In this document: positions 33,851-42,524 of the stretch, in pieces | Numbering within the stretch: the first letter of the stretch is position 1 | How the letters are laid out: each line of letters begins with the position of its first letter | Assembly (NCBI GenBank): GCA_963732415.1 | Contig: CAVSZK010000005.1 | Coordinates: forward strand, 124,001 to 188,000 | DNA length: 64,000 nucleotides | Direction of reading: 5' to 3' | From: RPQJ01 sp963732415 | GTDB taxonomy: Bacteria; Pseudomonadota; Gammaproteobacteria; Steroidobacterales; Steroidobacteraceae | The notes under the pieces: model-generated | What the model was told of the DNA's origin: nothing | The model's input: only the letters and a program-made list of their open reading frames with translations | The model's database searches: none | Position numbers and translations under genes: made by a program

Positions 33851-36800
33851 TCAGGCCGCGTCGGCCGCTGGCTCGTAGCCGATCGACGGCGCGAGCCAGC
33901 GCGTGGCCTCGGCCAGCGTAATCCCCTTGCGGCGGGCGTAGTCGGCGACCTGGTCGGCATCGATCTTGCCCACCGCGAAATACGTCGACTCAGGGTGCGA
34001 GAAGTACCAGCCGCTCACTGCGGCGGCCGGGTGCATCGCGTAGCTCTCGGTCAGGCGGATACCCGCGTTGCGCTCGACGTCCAGCATGCGCCACAAGGTC
34101 GCTTTCTCCGTGTGATCCGGGCAGGCGGGGTAGCCGGGCGCGGGGCGTATGCCTCGATACTTCTCACGCACCAGGTCGTCGTTCGTAAATCGCTCCTCGG
34201 GCGCATAGCCCCAGAACTCCCGCCGTGCGCGCTCGTGCATGCGTTCGGCAAGCGCCTCGGCGAGTCGGTCGGCAAGCGCCTTCAGCATGATCGCGCCGTA
34301 ATCGTCGTGGCGCGCCTCGAACTCCCGGACCTTCTCGTCGAGACCGATGCCGGTAGTCACTGCGAATGCGCCGACCCAGTCCGCCACGCCGGTGTCGCGC
34401 GGCGCGACGAAGTCGGAGAGCGCGAAATGCGGTTGCCCGGCTGGCTTCGGCTTCTGCTGGCGCAGGTGGTGCAGGCGCCACGCGACGTCGCTTCGTGTCT
34501 CGTCGGCGTAGACCTCGATGTCCTCGTCCAGCGAGTTGGCCGGAAAGAAGCCGACGACGGCGCTTGCGCGGACCCAGCGCTCAGAGATCATCAGCTTCAG
34601 CATCCGGCGTGCGTCGGCATATAGATTGCTCGCCGCCTCGCCCACGACCGGATCGGTGAGCACGTCGGGGAACTTCCCGGCGAATTCCCAGGCGTTGAAG
34701 AACGGCATCCAGTCGACGTAACGCACCAATTCCTCGAGCGGGATGTTTTCGAAGCTGCGCACGCCCGCGAACTTCGGCACCGGCGGACGGTACGAGGCCC
34801 AGTCGCAGCGGAAGCGGTTTGCCCGCGCCTCGAGCAGCGAAAAGGCCGGAGCCTTCACCTTGCGCCCGCGATGCTGCTCGCGCTTGGTCGCGTGCTCCGC
34901 CTTCAGCCGCCGCGTGGTCTCCGCACGCTGGTCGGGAGTCACGAGCGACTGGCATACGCCAACCGCACGAGAGGCATCCTTGACGTAAGCGACGGGCCCA
35001 TCGTACTCGGGGTCGATCCGCACTGCGGTGTGGGCGGGGGAGGTAGTCGCCCCGCCGATCAACAGCGGAACCTCGAAGCCCTGGCGCTTCATTTCGCGCG
35101 CCACGTGCACCATCTCGTCGAGCGACGGCGTGATGAGTCCCGACAGACCGATCATGTCGGCGCCTTCGCGCCGTGCAGTCTCAAGGATGCGCTCGGCCGG
35201 CACCATCACGCCGAGGTCGAGCACCTCGAAGTTGTTGCACTGGAGAACGACACCGACGATGTTCTTGCCGATATCGTGCACGTCGCCTTTCACGGTCGCC
35301 ATCACGATCTTGCCATTCGACCGCACGGCCTCGCCCGGCTCGCGTTCGAACCAGGGCAGTAGCTGCGCAACCGACTTCTTCATGACGCGCGCGGACTTCA
35401 CGACCTGGGGCAGGAACATCTTTCCCGCGCCGAACAGGTCGCCGACTACGTTCATGCCGTCCATCAACGGTCCCTCGATCACCAGCAGCGGACTGCCGAG
35501 TTCGACGCGTGCCTCGTCCGTGTCTTCCGCGACAAACTCGTCGATGCCGCGCACGAGTGCATGTTCGAGCCTCTTCGACACGGGCCAGGATCGCCAGGCA
35601 TTGTCCTCGACTCGTTTCGCGCCCGCCTCGCCCTTGAACCGTCCGGCAATCTCCAGCAGGCGCTCGGTGGCGTCGGTCCGGCGTGCCAGGATCACGTCCT
35701 CTACGCGCTCGCGAAGCTCCGCCTCGATCTGCTCGTAGATCGCGAGCTGGCCTGCATTGACGATGCCCATGCCCATCCCGGCGCGAATCGCGTGGTAGAG
35801 GAACACCGAGTGCATCGCCTCGCGCACCGGTTCGTTGCCGCGGAACGAGAACGAGACGTTGCTTACGCCACCGCTCACCAGCGCATGGGGGCACGCCGCG
35901 CGAATTTTCGCCGTCGCCTCGATGAAATCCAGGGCGTAACGGTCGTGCGCCTCGATGCCGGTGGCGACCGCAAATATATTGGGATCAAAGATGATGTCTT
36001 CGGGCGGAACACCCGCCTGCTTCGTCAGCAGCTCGTACGAGCGCGCGCAGATCGAGACCTTGCGCTCGACCGTATCCGCCTGCCCCTGCTCGTCGAAGGC
36101 CATGACCACCACCGCCGCGCCATAGGCGCGCACACGCCGCGCCTGCTCGACGAAGGCGGATTCTCCCTCCTTCATGCTGATCGAGTTGACGATGCCCTTG
36201 CCCTGCAGGCACTTGAGTCCCGCCTCGATCACCGACCACTTCGACGAGTCGATCATCACCGGTACGCGCGCGACATCCGGCTCCGCGGCCAGCAGGTTCA
36301 GGAAGCGCACCATCGCGCCTTCCGAATCGAGCATCCCCTCGTCCATGTTGATGTCGATCACCTGGGCGCCGTTCGCGACCTGCTGGCGCGCGACGTCGAG
36401 CGCGCCCGCGTAGTCCTCGGCCTCGATCAGGCGGCGGAATTTCGCCGAGCCTGTCACGTTGGTGCGCTCGCCGACGTTCACGAACAGGCTCCCGGGGCCG
36501 ATGTTCAGCGGTTCGAGCCCGCTCAGGCGGCAGCGGGGCTCCAGCACTGCGGGACGGCGCGGCGGCAGGTTGGCAACGGCCGATGCGATGTGCGAAATGT
36601 GCTCCGGCGTGGTGCCGCAGCAGCCACCCACGACATTCACGAAGCCGCTGGCCGCGTATTCACGAATGAGCTCCGCAGTCTCGCAGGCGGTCTCGTCGTA
36701 CTCGCCGAAGGCGTTCGGCAGGCCAGCATTTGGATAGGCGCAGACATAGGCGTCGGCGAGCCGCGAGAGCTCCTCGACGTACGGTCGCAGCTGCTTTGCG

Positions 36801-37552
36801 CCGAGTGCGCAGTTGAGCCCGATGACGGTCGGCCTGGCATGGCGCACCGAGTTCCAGAACGCCTCGACCGTCTGGCCGGACAACGTCCGGCCCGAGGCGT
36901 CGGTGATCGTGCCGGACACCATTATCGGCAGGTCCACGCCGAGTTCGTCCATCGCCTGGCGGACTGCGTAGAGCGCGGCCTTCGCATTCAGCGTGTCGAA
37001 AATCGTCTCGACCAGCACGAGGTCCACTCCGCCCTCGATCAGTGCCCGCGTCGCTTCGGAGTACGTCGCGACCAGCGCGTCGAACGTGATGTTGCGAAAC
37101 GCAGGGTCATTGACGTCGGGCGACAGCGAAGCCGTACGGTTCGTGGGCCCGAGCGTACCCGCCACGAAGCGCGCCCGGCCGGTGCGGGCCGCCACGTCGT
37201 CCGCTGCGCGACGAGCGATCTGCGCAGCCGTGAGGTTCAGCTCCCGTACCAGCGCCTCGGTACCGTAGTCCGCCTGCGAGGGCGCATTGGAGTTGAACGT
37301 GTTCGTCTCGACGATGTCGGCGCCGGACTCGAAATAGCGACGGTGGATCTCGCCGATCAGTTCGGGGCGGGTCAGCGTCAGCAGGTCGTTGTTGCCCTTC
37401 AGGTCGCTGGGCCAGTCGCGAAACCGATCCCCGCGATAGTCGGCCTCGCCCAGCCCGTGCGACTGGATGACCGTTCCCATCGCGCCGTCGAGCACCAGGA
37501 TTCGTTCGCCCAGCAGTCGCTGGAACTCGCGGATACGGTCGGGTCGCAGCAT
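33851..37552 (-). CDS. metH: cobalamin-dependent methionine synthase
   Basis: Protein of 1233 residues, nearly the same as E. coli MetH (1227). Modules in order: homocysteine-binding domain with zinc Cys residues (GLNCALGA, GGCCGTTPEH), pterin-binding domain, cobalamin domain with the D-x-H-x-x-G motif (GDVHDIGKNIVGVVLQ), and SAM-reactivation domain (ESYAMHPAAAVSGWYFSHPES). It transfers methyl from 5-methyl-THF to homocysteine. ATG 37552 lies 2 nt after the metF stop, so metF-metH form one operon supplying and using 5-methyl-THF. The organism must obtain or make B12; no B12 gene is in the window. Confidence 0.97.
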   Translation of the reverse strand: MLRPDRIREFQRLLGERILVLDGAMGTVIQSHGLGEADYRGDRFRDWPSDLKGNNDLLTLTRPELIGEIHRRYFESGADIVETNTFNSNAPSQADYGTEALVRELNLTAAQIARRAADDVAARTGRARFVAGTLGPTNRTASLSPDVNDPAFRNITFDALVATYSEATRALIEGGVDLVLVETIFDTLNAKAALYAVRQAMDELGVDLPIMVSGTITDASGRTLSGQTVEAFWNSVRHARPTVIGLNCALGAKQLRPYVEELSRLADAYVCAYPNAGLPNAFGEYDETACETAELIREYAASGFVNVVGGCCGTTPEHISHIASAVANLPPRRPAVLEPRCRLSGLEPLNIGPGSLFVNVGERTNVTGSAKFRRLIEAEDYAGALDVARQQVANGAQVIDINMDEGMLDSEGAMVRFLNLLAAEPDVARVPVMIDSSKWSVIEAGLKCLQGKGIVNSISMKEGESAFVEQARRVRAYGAAVVVMAFDEQGQADTVERKVSICARSYELLTKQAGVPPEDIIFDPNIFAVATGIEAHDRYALDFIEATAKIRAACPHALVSGGVSNVSFSFRGNEPVREAMHSVFLYHAIRAGMGMGIVNAGQLAIYEQIEAELRERVEDVILARRTDATERLLEIAGRFKGEAGAKRVEDNAWRSWPVSKRLEHALVRGIDEFVAEDTDEARVELGSPLLVIEGPLMDGMNVVGDLFGAGKMFLPQVVKSARVMKKSVAQLLPWFEREPGEAVRSNGKIVMATVKGDVHDIGKNIVGVVLQCNNFEVLDLGVMVPAERILETARREGADMIGLSGLITPSLDEMVHVAREMKRQGFEVPLLIGGATTSPAHTAVRIDPEYDGPVAYVKDASRAVGVCQSLVTPDQRAETTRRLKAEHATKREQHRGRKVKAPAFSLLEARANRFRCDWASYRPPVPKFAGVRSFENIPLEELVRYVDWMPFFNAWEFAGKFPDVLTDPVVGEAASNLYADARRMLKLMISERWVRASAVVGFFPANSLDEDIEVYADETRSDVAWRLHHLRQQKPKPAGQPHFALSDFVAPRDTGVADWVGAFAVTTGIGLDEKVREFEARHDDYGAIMLKALADRLAEALAERMHERARREFWGYAPEERFTNDDLVREKYRGIRPAPGYPACPDHTEKATLWRMLDVERNAGIRLTESYAMHPAAAVSGWYFSHPESTYFAVGKIDADQVADYARRKGITLAEATRWLAPSIGYEPAADAA

Positions 37553-37554
37553 CG

Positions 37555-38478
37555 TCAAGCCCCCTGCGCAGGGCGCGCCGCCGCGGGCCGCACGCCGAGC
37601 GCGTGGCAGATCGCGTAGGTGAGCTCCGCACGGTTCAACGTGTAGAAGTGGAATTCCTGGACGCCATGTTCCTGCAGCCTGCGGACCTGGTCGATCGCGA
37701 CACTCGCTGCAATCATGCGCCGTGTCTCCGGATCGCTGTCGAGGCCGTCGAAACGGTGGGCGAGCCAGTCGGGCACGCTCGCACCGCAGCGCTGCGCGAA
37801 GCGGAGCATCTGCGGGAAGCGCGTGATGGGCAGGATGCCGGGCACCAGTTCCGCATCGATGCCACGCGCCACGCATCGGTCGCGGAAGCGCAGGAACGCG
37901 TCTGTGTCGAAGAAGAACTGCGTGATCGCTCGCGCGGCGCCCGCGTCGATCTTGGCCTTGAGCCGGTCGAGGTCGAACGCGGCGTCCGGCGCCTCGGGAT
38001 GGGTTTCGGGATAGGCCGCGACCGAGATCTCGAAGTCGCCCACAGTACGAAGGCCCTTCACCAGGTCCTCGGCGTAGGCGAATCCGCCGGGCTCGGGCTG
38101 GTACTTACCCTGGCCAGCCGGGGCGTCGCCGCGCAGCGCCACGATGTGCCGCACGCCGGAGTCCCAGTAGCCGCGCGCAATCTCGAGGATCTCCTCGCGC
38201 CGCGCCCCGATGCAGGTCAGGTGCGGCGCCGGCGTGAGCGCTGTCTCCTGCAGGATGCGCGTGACGACGTTGTGGGTGCGCTCACGAGTCGAGCCATCCG
38301 CGCCATAGGTCACGGACACGAAGCGCGGCGCAAGCGGAGCGAGCCGCTGTATCGAGGACCACAGCGTCGCCTCCATCTGCGCATCGTTGGGCGGGAAAAA
38401 TTCAAAGGACACCAGTACCGGCCTGCGCAACCCGGAGACCGCTGAATCAACTTCATCACGCACTGCGCCCGCTTCCAT
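37555..38478 (-). CDS. metF: 5,10-methylenetetrahydrofolate reductase
   Basis: Protein of 307 residues, a flavoprotein TIM barrel. VSFEFFPPNDAQME with the catalytic Glu is near the N-terminus; VALRGDAP and FFFDTDAFLRF are typical of the family. It makes 5-methyl-THF for MetH, encoded 2 nt downstream. The upstream gene is an ArsR-family regulator read in the same direction, 26 bp away, so all three may form one transcript. Confidence 0.96.
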   Translation of the reverse strand: MEAGAVRDEVDSAVSGLRRPVLVSFEFFPPNDAQMEATLWSSIQRLAPLAPRFVSVTYGADGSTRERTHNVVTRILQETALTPAPHLTCIGARREEILEIARGYWDSGVRHIVALRGDAPAGQGKYQPEPGGFAYAEDLVKGLRTVGDFEISVAAYPETHPEAPDAAFDLDRLKAKIDAGAARAITQFFFDTDAFLRFRDRCVARGIDAELVPGILPITRFPQMLRFAQRCGASVPDWLAHRFDGLDSDPETRRMIAASVAIDQVRRLQEHGVQEFHFYTLNRAELTYAICHALGVRPAAARPAQGA

Positions 38479-38504
38479 CGTCGACTCCTGTGTTCGGCCG
38501 GCCG

Positions 38505-39428
38505 TCAGGCGGCCCGCTCCGCGCGTACCGGGGACGCCGTGGCCATCACTACGTGCAGTTCTCCGGCGTCGGCTGGCCGCAGCCGCTCACAGGCGAGCCC
38601 CGCCTCCGCCAGCCAGGCCCGGAGCGTCGCCAATGCGTTGCGGTCCCCGGTTCCAGCCGACAAGGCTTCGTATTCCTCGACGATCAACAGCCGACCATCA
38701 CGCCTGAGCACCCGGACCGCCTCCCGCAGCCACTCGCCCCTGCGCGATTCCGGCCCGAGCACGCGATCGAGCACGACCGCGTCGAAACTCGCGGCCGCTG
38801 GCGCGGCGCCGGGCAGGTCGCCATGCTGCAGTTCGCAGTGCGCAAGCCCGCTGCTGTGCAGGGTCGCGCGCGCCTTCTGGACCTCGTGCCTCGATTCGCT
38901 GACGCCGACGGTGCGACGCGTCCGGGGCCCGATGGCATGCAGCATCTCGGCCGGGGCCGGGCCTGCGTAGAGAACCGACTCGTAGCCGCTACGCCCAAGC
39001 TCGGCGATGACCAGGTCGGCGAGGTCCTGCATGGATGCCGCGCTCGGCGTCGCAGCCCCCTCAGCCTGCATGCCCGGTCCGCCCTGGCCCGCGCGCTCGA
39101 CAAGCGCGACGTTGGCCCGCTCCCGGTCAAGTGCCAGCAGCGCATCGTCCGGGTCGAGTAGCGCGAGCAACGATCGCACCAGCGCCGTGCCTTCGCCATC
39201 GGCGGATACGCGGTGAAATACCCAGTGCTGCTCCCGGAATCTCTCAAGGAGCCCGCCGTCGTTCAGCAGCTTCAGGTGCCGCGACACCCGCGGCTGGCTC
39301 TGGCCCAGGATCCCGGTCAACTCGGACACCGTGAACTCACCAAGCGCAAGCACGGACAGCAGCCGAAGACGGCTGGGCTCGGCGGCGGCCTTGAGACCCC
39401 GAAGCAGGCGTTGATGCGATTGAGTCAT
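38505..39428 (-). CDS. ArsR-family regulator with SAM-methyltransferase-like domain (SahR-like)
   Basis: Protein of 307 residues. Residues about 1-95 are a winged-helix ArsR domain (RLLSVLALGEFTVSELTGIL, SQPRVSRHLKLLNDGGLLER). Residues about 130-307 are a class I methyltransferase-like fold (GDLPGAAPAAASFDAVVLDRV, LREAVRVLRRDGRLLIVEEY). Regulators with this exact pairing, placed beside metF/metH, are known as SahR and respond to S-adenosylhomocysteine; this gene fits by domain pairing and context. ATG 39428 lies 12 nt from a perfect inverted repeat that may be its operator. The methyltransferase domain may serve only as ligand sensor. Confidence 0.85.
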   Translation of the reverse strand: MTQSHQRLLRGLKAAAEPSRLRLLSVLALGEFTVSELTGILGQSQPRVSRHLKLLNDGGLLERFREQHWVFHRVSADGEGTALVRSLLALLDPDDALLALDRERANVALVERAGQGGPGMQAEGAATPSAASMQDLADLVIAELGRSGYESVLYAGPAPAEMLHAIGPRTRRTVGVSESRHEVQKARATLHSSGLAHCELQHGDLPGAAPAAASFDAVVLDRVLGPESRRGEWLREAVRVLRRDGRLLIVEEYEALSAGTGDRNALATLRAWLAEAGLACERLRPADAGELHVVMATASPVRAERAA

Positions 39429-39439
39429 TAAATGCAAAT

Positions 39440-39461
39440 ATAAACAACTCTTGATGTTTAT
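39440..39461 (-). promoter_or_regulatory. inverted-repeat operator upstream of the ArsR/metF/metH unit
   Basis: Perfect inverted repeat ATAAACA-N8-TGTTTAT, 12 nt before the regulator start, in an AT-rich patch that stands out from the GC-rich surroundings. Size and place fit a dimeric winged-helix site for autoregulation and for control of metF-metH. Confidence 0.6.
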
Positions 39462-39477
39462 GCCACGGCGACGAGAT

Positions 39478-39523
39478 AAATAGGTGCCTGGCACCTGATT
39501 TAATAGGTGCCAGGCACCTAATT
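39478..39523. repeat. pair of REP-like palindromes (locus B)
   Basis: Two units, AAATAGGTGCC-T-GGCACCTGATT (39478-39501) and TAATAGGTGCC-A-GGCACCTAATT (39502-39523), lie head to head as at 15124-15176. The GGTGCC(T/A)GGCACC core is identical between loci, whereas the flanks have drifted. Confidence 0.85.
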
Positions 39524-39582
39524 GTTATGATGTGCGGAATTTCCTGAGCCCAGACCGCCATGACGACCCCGCCGGGCCGCCG

Positions 39583-40296
39583 ATGCCTAACTCATTGAAC
39601 CAGCAAGGGGCGCCAGACAGCCCCGCGGGGAAACACGCGCCCTTTACCCGCACTGAGTTCGAGCGGGGCGGACGGCGCCCGTTGAGCGAGGGCCGCTGGG
39701 CGAACGCGGTTCTCTACCTCTACGAGTGCAATGGCCTTACCTGGGTGGTAAAGGATTTCGCCTCGAGGTCATTCCTGGTCCGCAACCTGATCGGCCGGCT
39801 GCTGGTGCGTCGCGAGCACCGCTGGCTCAGGCGTGTGGACGGAATCACCGCAGCGCCCCGCGATGCGTTTCGCCTCGACGGCCATGCGCTGGCCTACCGT
39901 TTCGTGCCCGGCAGGAGCCTCCGCCTGACCGCAGGCTCGGAGCTTGCGCCCGGGTTCTTTCCCGCGCTGGAAAAGAGCCTCCGGCAGATGCATGCGCGCG
40001 CACGGATCGTGCACCTCGACCTGCGCAACGCACACAACATCCTGGTCACGGACGCGGGCGAGCCTTTCCTGCTCGATTTCCAGTCCTGCCTCGGTACGCG
40101 CCTGCTGCCGCCGCCGCTGCGCCGCTTCGCGGAGCGCATCGACCTCGCGGCGATCTACAAGCACTGGACGAAGCGCAGCCCCGATACATTGGGGCCTGAG
40201 CGTGCCGCGGCGCTCGCACGCATGAACCTGCTGCGCCCGTTATGGGTGCTGCGCGGGTATATTGGCGCGCGCCGGGCCGGCGACGGCCGCGACTGA
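39583..40296 (+). CDS. protein-kinase-fold protein, LPS kinase (WaaP/Kdo kinase)-like
   Basis: Protein of 237 residues from ATG 39583 (254 if GTG 39532 is used; neither has a good SD). The catalytic loop is VHLDLRNAHNILV and the metal-binding motif LLDFQSC (D-F-x instead of D-F-G), as in small LPS-type or RIO-like kinases. WVVKDFASRSF near residue 50 probably carries the ATP-binding Lys. Total length matches compact inner-core LPS kinases. The target is unknown: no LPS core genes are adjacent. The next gene, ICMT-like methyltransferase, follows in the same direction after 39 bp. Confidence 0.72.
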   Translation: MPNSLNQQGAPDSPAGKHAPFTRTEFERGGRRPLSEGRWANAVLYLYECNGLTWVVKDFASRSFLVRNLIGRLLVRREHRWLRRVDGITAAPRDAFRLDGHALAYRFVPGRSLRLTAGSELAPGFFPALEKSLRQMHARARIVHLDLRNAHNILVTDAGEPFLLDFQSCLGTRLLPPPLRRFAERIDLAAIYKHWTKRSPDTLGPERAAALARMNLLRPLWVLRGYIGARRAGDGRD

Positions 40297-40335
40297 CACG
40301 CCGATCGATTCGAATTCACGCCCCGGAGTTAAGCC

Positions 40336-40908
40336 GTGCTCGACGCCATCCACCGCCTGTTCAACAACCCGACGCTGCGCAAGATCCTGGTCAAGAGCCG
40401 CGTACTGCTCGGCATCGCCGTCCTTGCCGCGGTCGTCTGGTACCTGGACCCAGACTGGCTGCTGCCCGGCTTCCTGGTGTCGATGTTCGGCGAAGCCATC
40501 CAGCTCTGGTGCTTTGCCTCGCTGGACAAGGGCCGGACGCTCGCATTCAACGGCCCGTACGCGATCGTGCGGAACCCGATGTACCTGGGTCGCTACTTCA
40601 TACTGCTCGGCGGCCTGATGCTGCTCGGCCAGTGGTGGGTGCTGGTCGCATTCACCGTCGTGTACTACTTCTACATGGTGAACCGCGTGAAGCGCGAGGA
40701 AGAATACCTGCGCGGCCCGCTGGGCGAACCCTACCTGGACTACCTGCGCACCGTGAACCGCTTCCTGCCCGGCGCGCCGAAGGCGGGCAGCAGGCTCGCG
40801 TTCTGGGACTGGAAGCTGCTCAAGCGCAACCACGGCACGACGAATCTCATTGCCACGCTCGGCTTCTGGATCATCGCGCTGGTCGCTGCCCGAGGCCTCA
40901 TTCACTGA
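40336..40908 (+). CDS. isoprenylcysteine carboxyl methyltransferase-family membrane protein
   Basis: Protein of 190 residues from GTG 40336, with GGAG 8 nt upstream. Four to five hydrophobic helices are predicted. The ICMT/PEMT C-terminal signature is present: GPYAIVRNPMYLGRYF for SAM binding, followed by KREEEYLRGPLGEPYLDYLRTVNRFLP. In bacteria these proteins methylate lipid or small-molecule substrates that are mostly unknown. Probably co-transcribed with the kinase-like gene before it. Confidence 0.85.
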   Translation: MLDAIHRLFNNPTLRKILVKSRVLLGIAVLAAVVWYLDPDWLLPGFLVSMFGEAIQLWCFASLDKGRTLAFNGPYAIVRNPMYLGRYFILLGGLMLLGQWWVLVAFTVVYYFYMVNRVKREEEYLRGPLGEPYLDYLRTVNRFLPGAPKAGSRLAFWDWKLLKRNHGTTNLIATLGFWIIALVAARGLIH

Positions 40909-41115
40909 AACCAACAACTGTGCTGCCCGTGCCGGTGACGCTGCTGCGGAGCAGGCGTGCAACTGAACGGCGCGCCGCCCAGGCTTGACGCGTCGGATGG
41001 GCGAGAACTACGGTGCCCCCGGCGAATAGTGTCAACAACAACTGCGGGCGACACCGGCGGCAGCAATTGCCGTGCAGAATGGCCTGCTAATTTCAAAGGT
41101 CCGGGGAGAATTCAA

Positions 41116-41529
41116 ATGCAGCGAACTTCAATGACGGTCATGGCCGGAGTGCTACTGGCCGTGTTTGGCGCGACGGCCAGCGCAGACGACACGGCTGACC
41201 TGATTGCGCAGGACATGGCGTGGGGCGCGGCGGGCACCCAGGGCGACACGGCTGCAGTGTCGAAACTGCTGGCCGACAACCTCGTCTCGGTGAGTGCACA
41301 GGGCGTGACCGACAAGAAAGGTGAACTGGCGGACACCACGCCTGCGCCCGCCGGCACCAAGTACGAGCCGACCGACTACAAGGTGATGTTTCTCGACAAG
41401 GACACGGCTGTCATGACGCACGGCACGAAGGGCGAGGATGCCCACTACAGCCTGCACGTCTGGTCGCGGAAGACCGGGCATTGGCAGGTTGTCGCGTCGT
41501 CCGCTACGCCGGTCGAGGCGAAAAAATAG
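41116..41529 (+). CDS. periplasmic DUF4440 / NTF2-like protein
   Basis: Protein of 137 residues from ATG 41116, preceded by GGGGAGA about 7 nt upstream. A signal peptide ends at about residue 24 (VFGATASA-DD). The mature part has the SnoaL/NTF2-like DUF4440 pattern: an N-terminal helix followed by beta strands (VSKLLADNLVSVSAQGVTDK, then YSLHVWSRKTGHWQVVASSA). Such proteins form cone-like pockets, but the ligand is unknown. It stands alone, 207 bp after the ICMT-like gene, and converges on hslO. Confidence 0.8.
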   Translation: MQRTSMTVMAGVLLAVFGATASADDTADLIAQDMAWGAAGTQGDTAAVSKLLADNLVSVSAQGVTDKKGELADTTPAPAGTKYEPTDYKVMFLDKDTAVMTHGTKGEDAHYSLHVWSRKTGHWQVVASSATPVEAKK

Positions 41530-41604
41530 GTATTCGCCAGGCCAACAGGGAACCTCAACCGCGGCCAGGAACCGATTGGGGTCTTCCCGGTGAGCCAGTC
41601 CGGA

Positions 41605-42522
41605 TCAGTGCACGCCGCCGCGCGGCACTTCCGGCGCGGGAGTGAGAATCGCCCCGGCATCCACCGCGTCGAAACGGTAGCTTCGGCTGCAGAATTCGCA
41701 GCGGACCTCGACCGAGCCGCGCTCGGCGAGGATCGATTCGACTTCCTCGCGGCCCAGTGAACGCAGCATCGTCGCAACGCGCTCGCGCGAGCAGCTGCAG
41801 CGGAAGAACACCGGCGCCGACTCGAACATCCGCACGTCGTCCTCGGCAAACAGCCGCCTTAGCAGTTCGCGGTCGGTGAGCTCCGCCAGTTCCGGCCCCG
41901 TGACCGTACTGGCCACGAGCTGAATCCTGGCCCACGCGTCCTCGATTTCTTCTTCGGACACGCCGCCGGTGCCGGACTCGATCGCCGATGCGGGACGCGA
42001 GGTGACCGGCAGGCGCTGCAGCAGCAGGCCGCTAGCCTGCTCTGCGTCGGCTCGCAGCCACAGCCGCGTCGGCAACTGCTCGGAACTCTCGAAATACTGG
42101 CGCAGGCAATCGCTCATGCGTTCGCCGGTGAGCGGCACCACGCCCTGGTAGCGGCTGGAGACGTCGTCGCCTTCGATCGTCACCGTCAAGGTCCCGTCGC
42201 CGGAGAGTTCACGCAGGTCCAGCGTCGCCGGCGTACCGCTGAACCTCGCGACCGCGCGAACCGCGAGTCCGTCGGTGCATTCGACCAGCATCAGCCGCAT
42301 CGGCCCTGCGCCGCGCAACTGCAGCGAGAGCCGGCCCTGGAACTTCAGCGTCGCGGCCAGCAGCGTCGCGGCCGCAACCGCCTCGCCCAGGCTGTCGCGC
42401 ACTTCGACCGGATAGTCGTGGTGCTCCATCATTGCGCGCCACGCGGGACCGAGGTGCACCAGTTGCCCGCGGAACGGATAGCGTTCGAAGACGAAGCGGC
42501 GCAGCGAGTCCGACTGCCGCAT
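41605..42522 (-). CDS. hslO: redox-regulated chaperone Hsp33
   Basis: Protein of 305 residues. The zinc-binding redox switch near the C-terminus is complete: C-x-C in FRCSCSRERV and C-x2-C in RCEFCSRSY. Oxidation of these four Cys unfolds the linker and turns on holdase activity in the cytoplasm. Residues 1-230 are the substrate-binding core. ATG 42522 lies 2 nt after the fumarase stop, so the two are co-transcribed; the tight pairing with an oxygen-sensitive Fe-S fumarase fits a shared oxidative-stress context. Confidence 0.95.
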   Translation of the reverse strand: MRQSDSLRRFVFERYPFRGQLVHLGPAWRAMMEHHDYPVEVRDSLGEAVAAATLLAATLKFQGRLSLQLRGAGPMRLMLVECTDGLAVRAVARFSGTPATLDLRELSGDGTLTVTIEGDDVSSRYQGVVPLTGERMSDCLRQYFESSEQLPTRLWLRADAEQASGLLLQRLPVTSRPASAIESGTGGVSEEEIEDAWARIQLVASTVTGPELAELTDRELLRRLFAEDDVRMFESAPVFFRCSCSRERVATMLRSLGREEVESILAERGSVEVRCEFCSRSYRFDAVDAGAILTPAPEVPRGGVH

Positions 42523-42524
42523 CG

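Noticed and set aside
38479..39582. SAM or cobalamin riboswitch upstream of metF/metH
   Set aside because: The regulator gene occupies almost all of the space, and the short gaps show no kink-turn or B12-box pattern.
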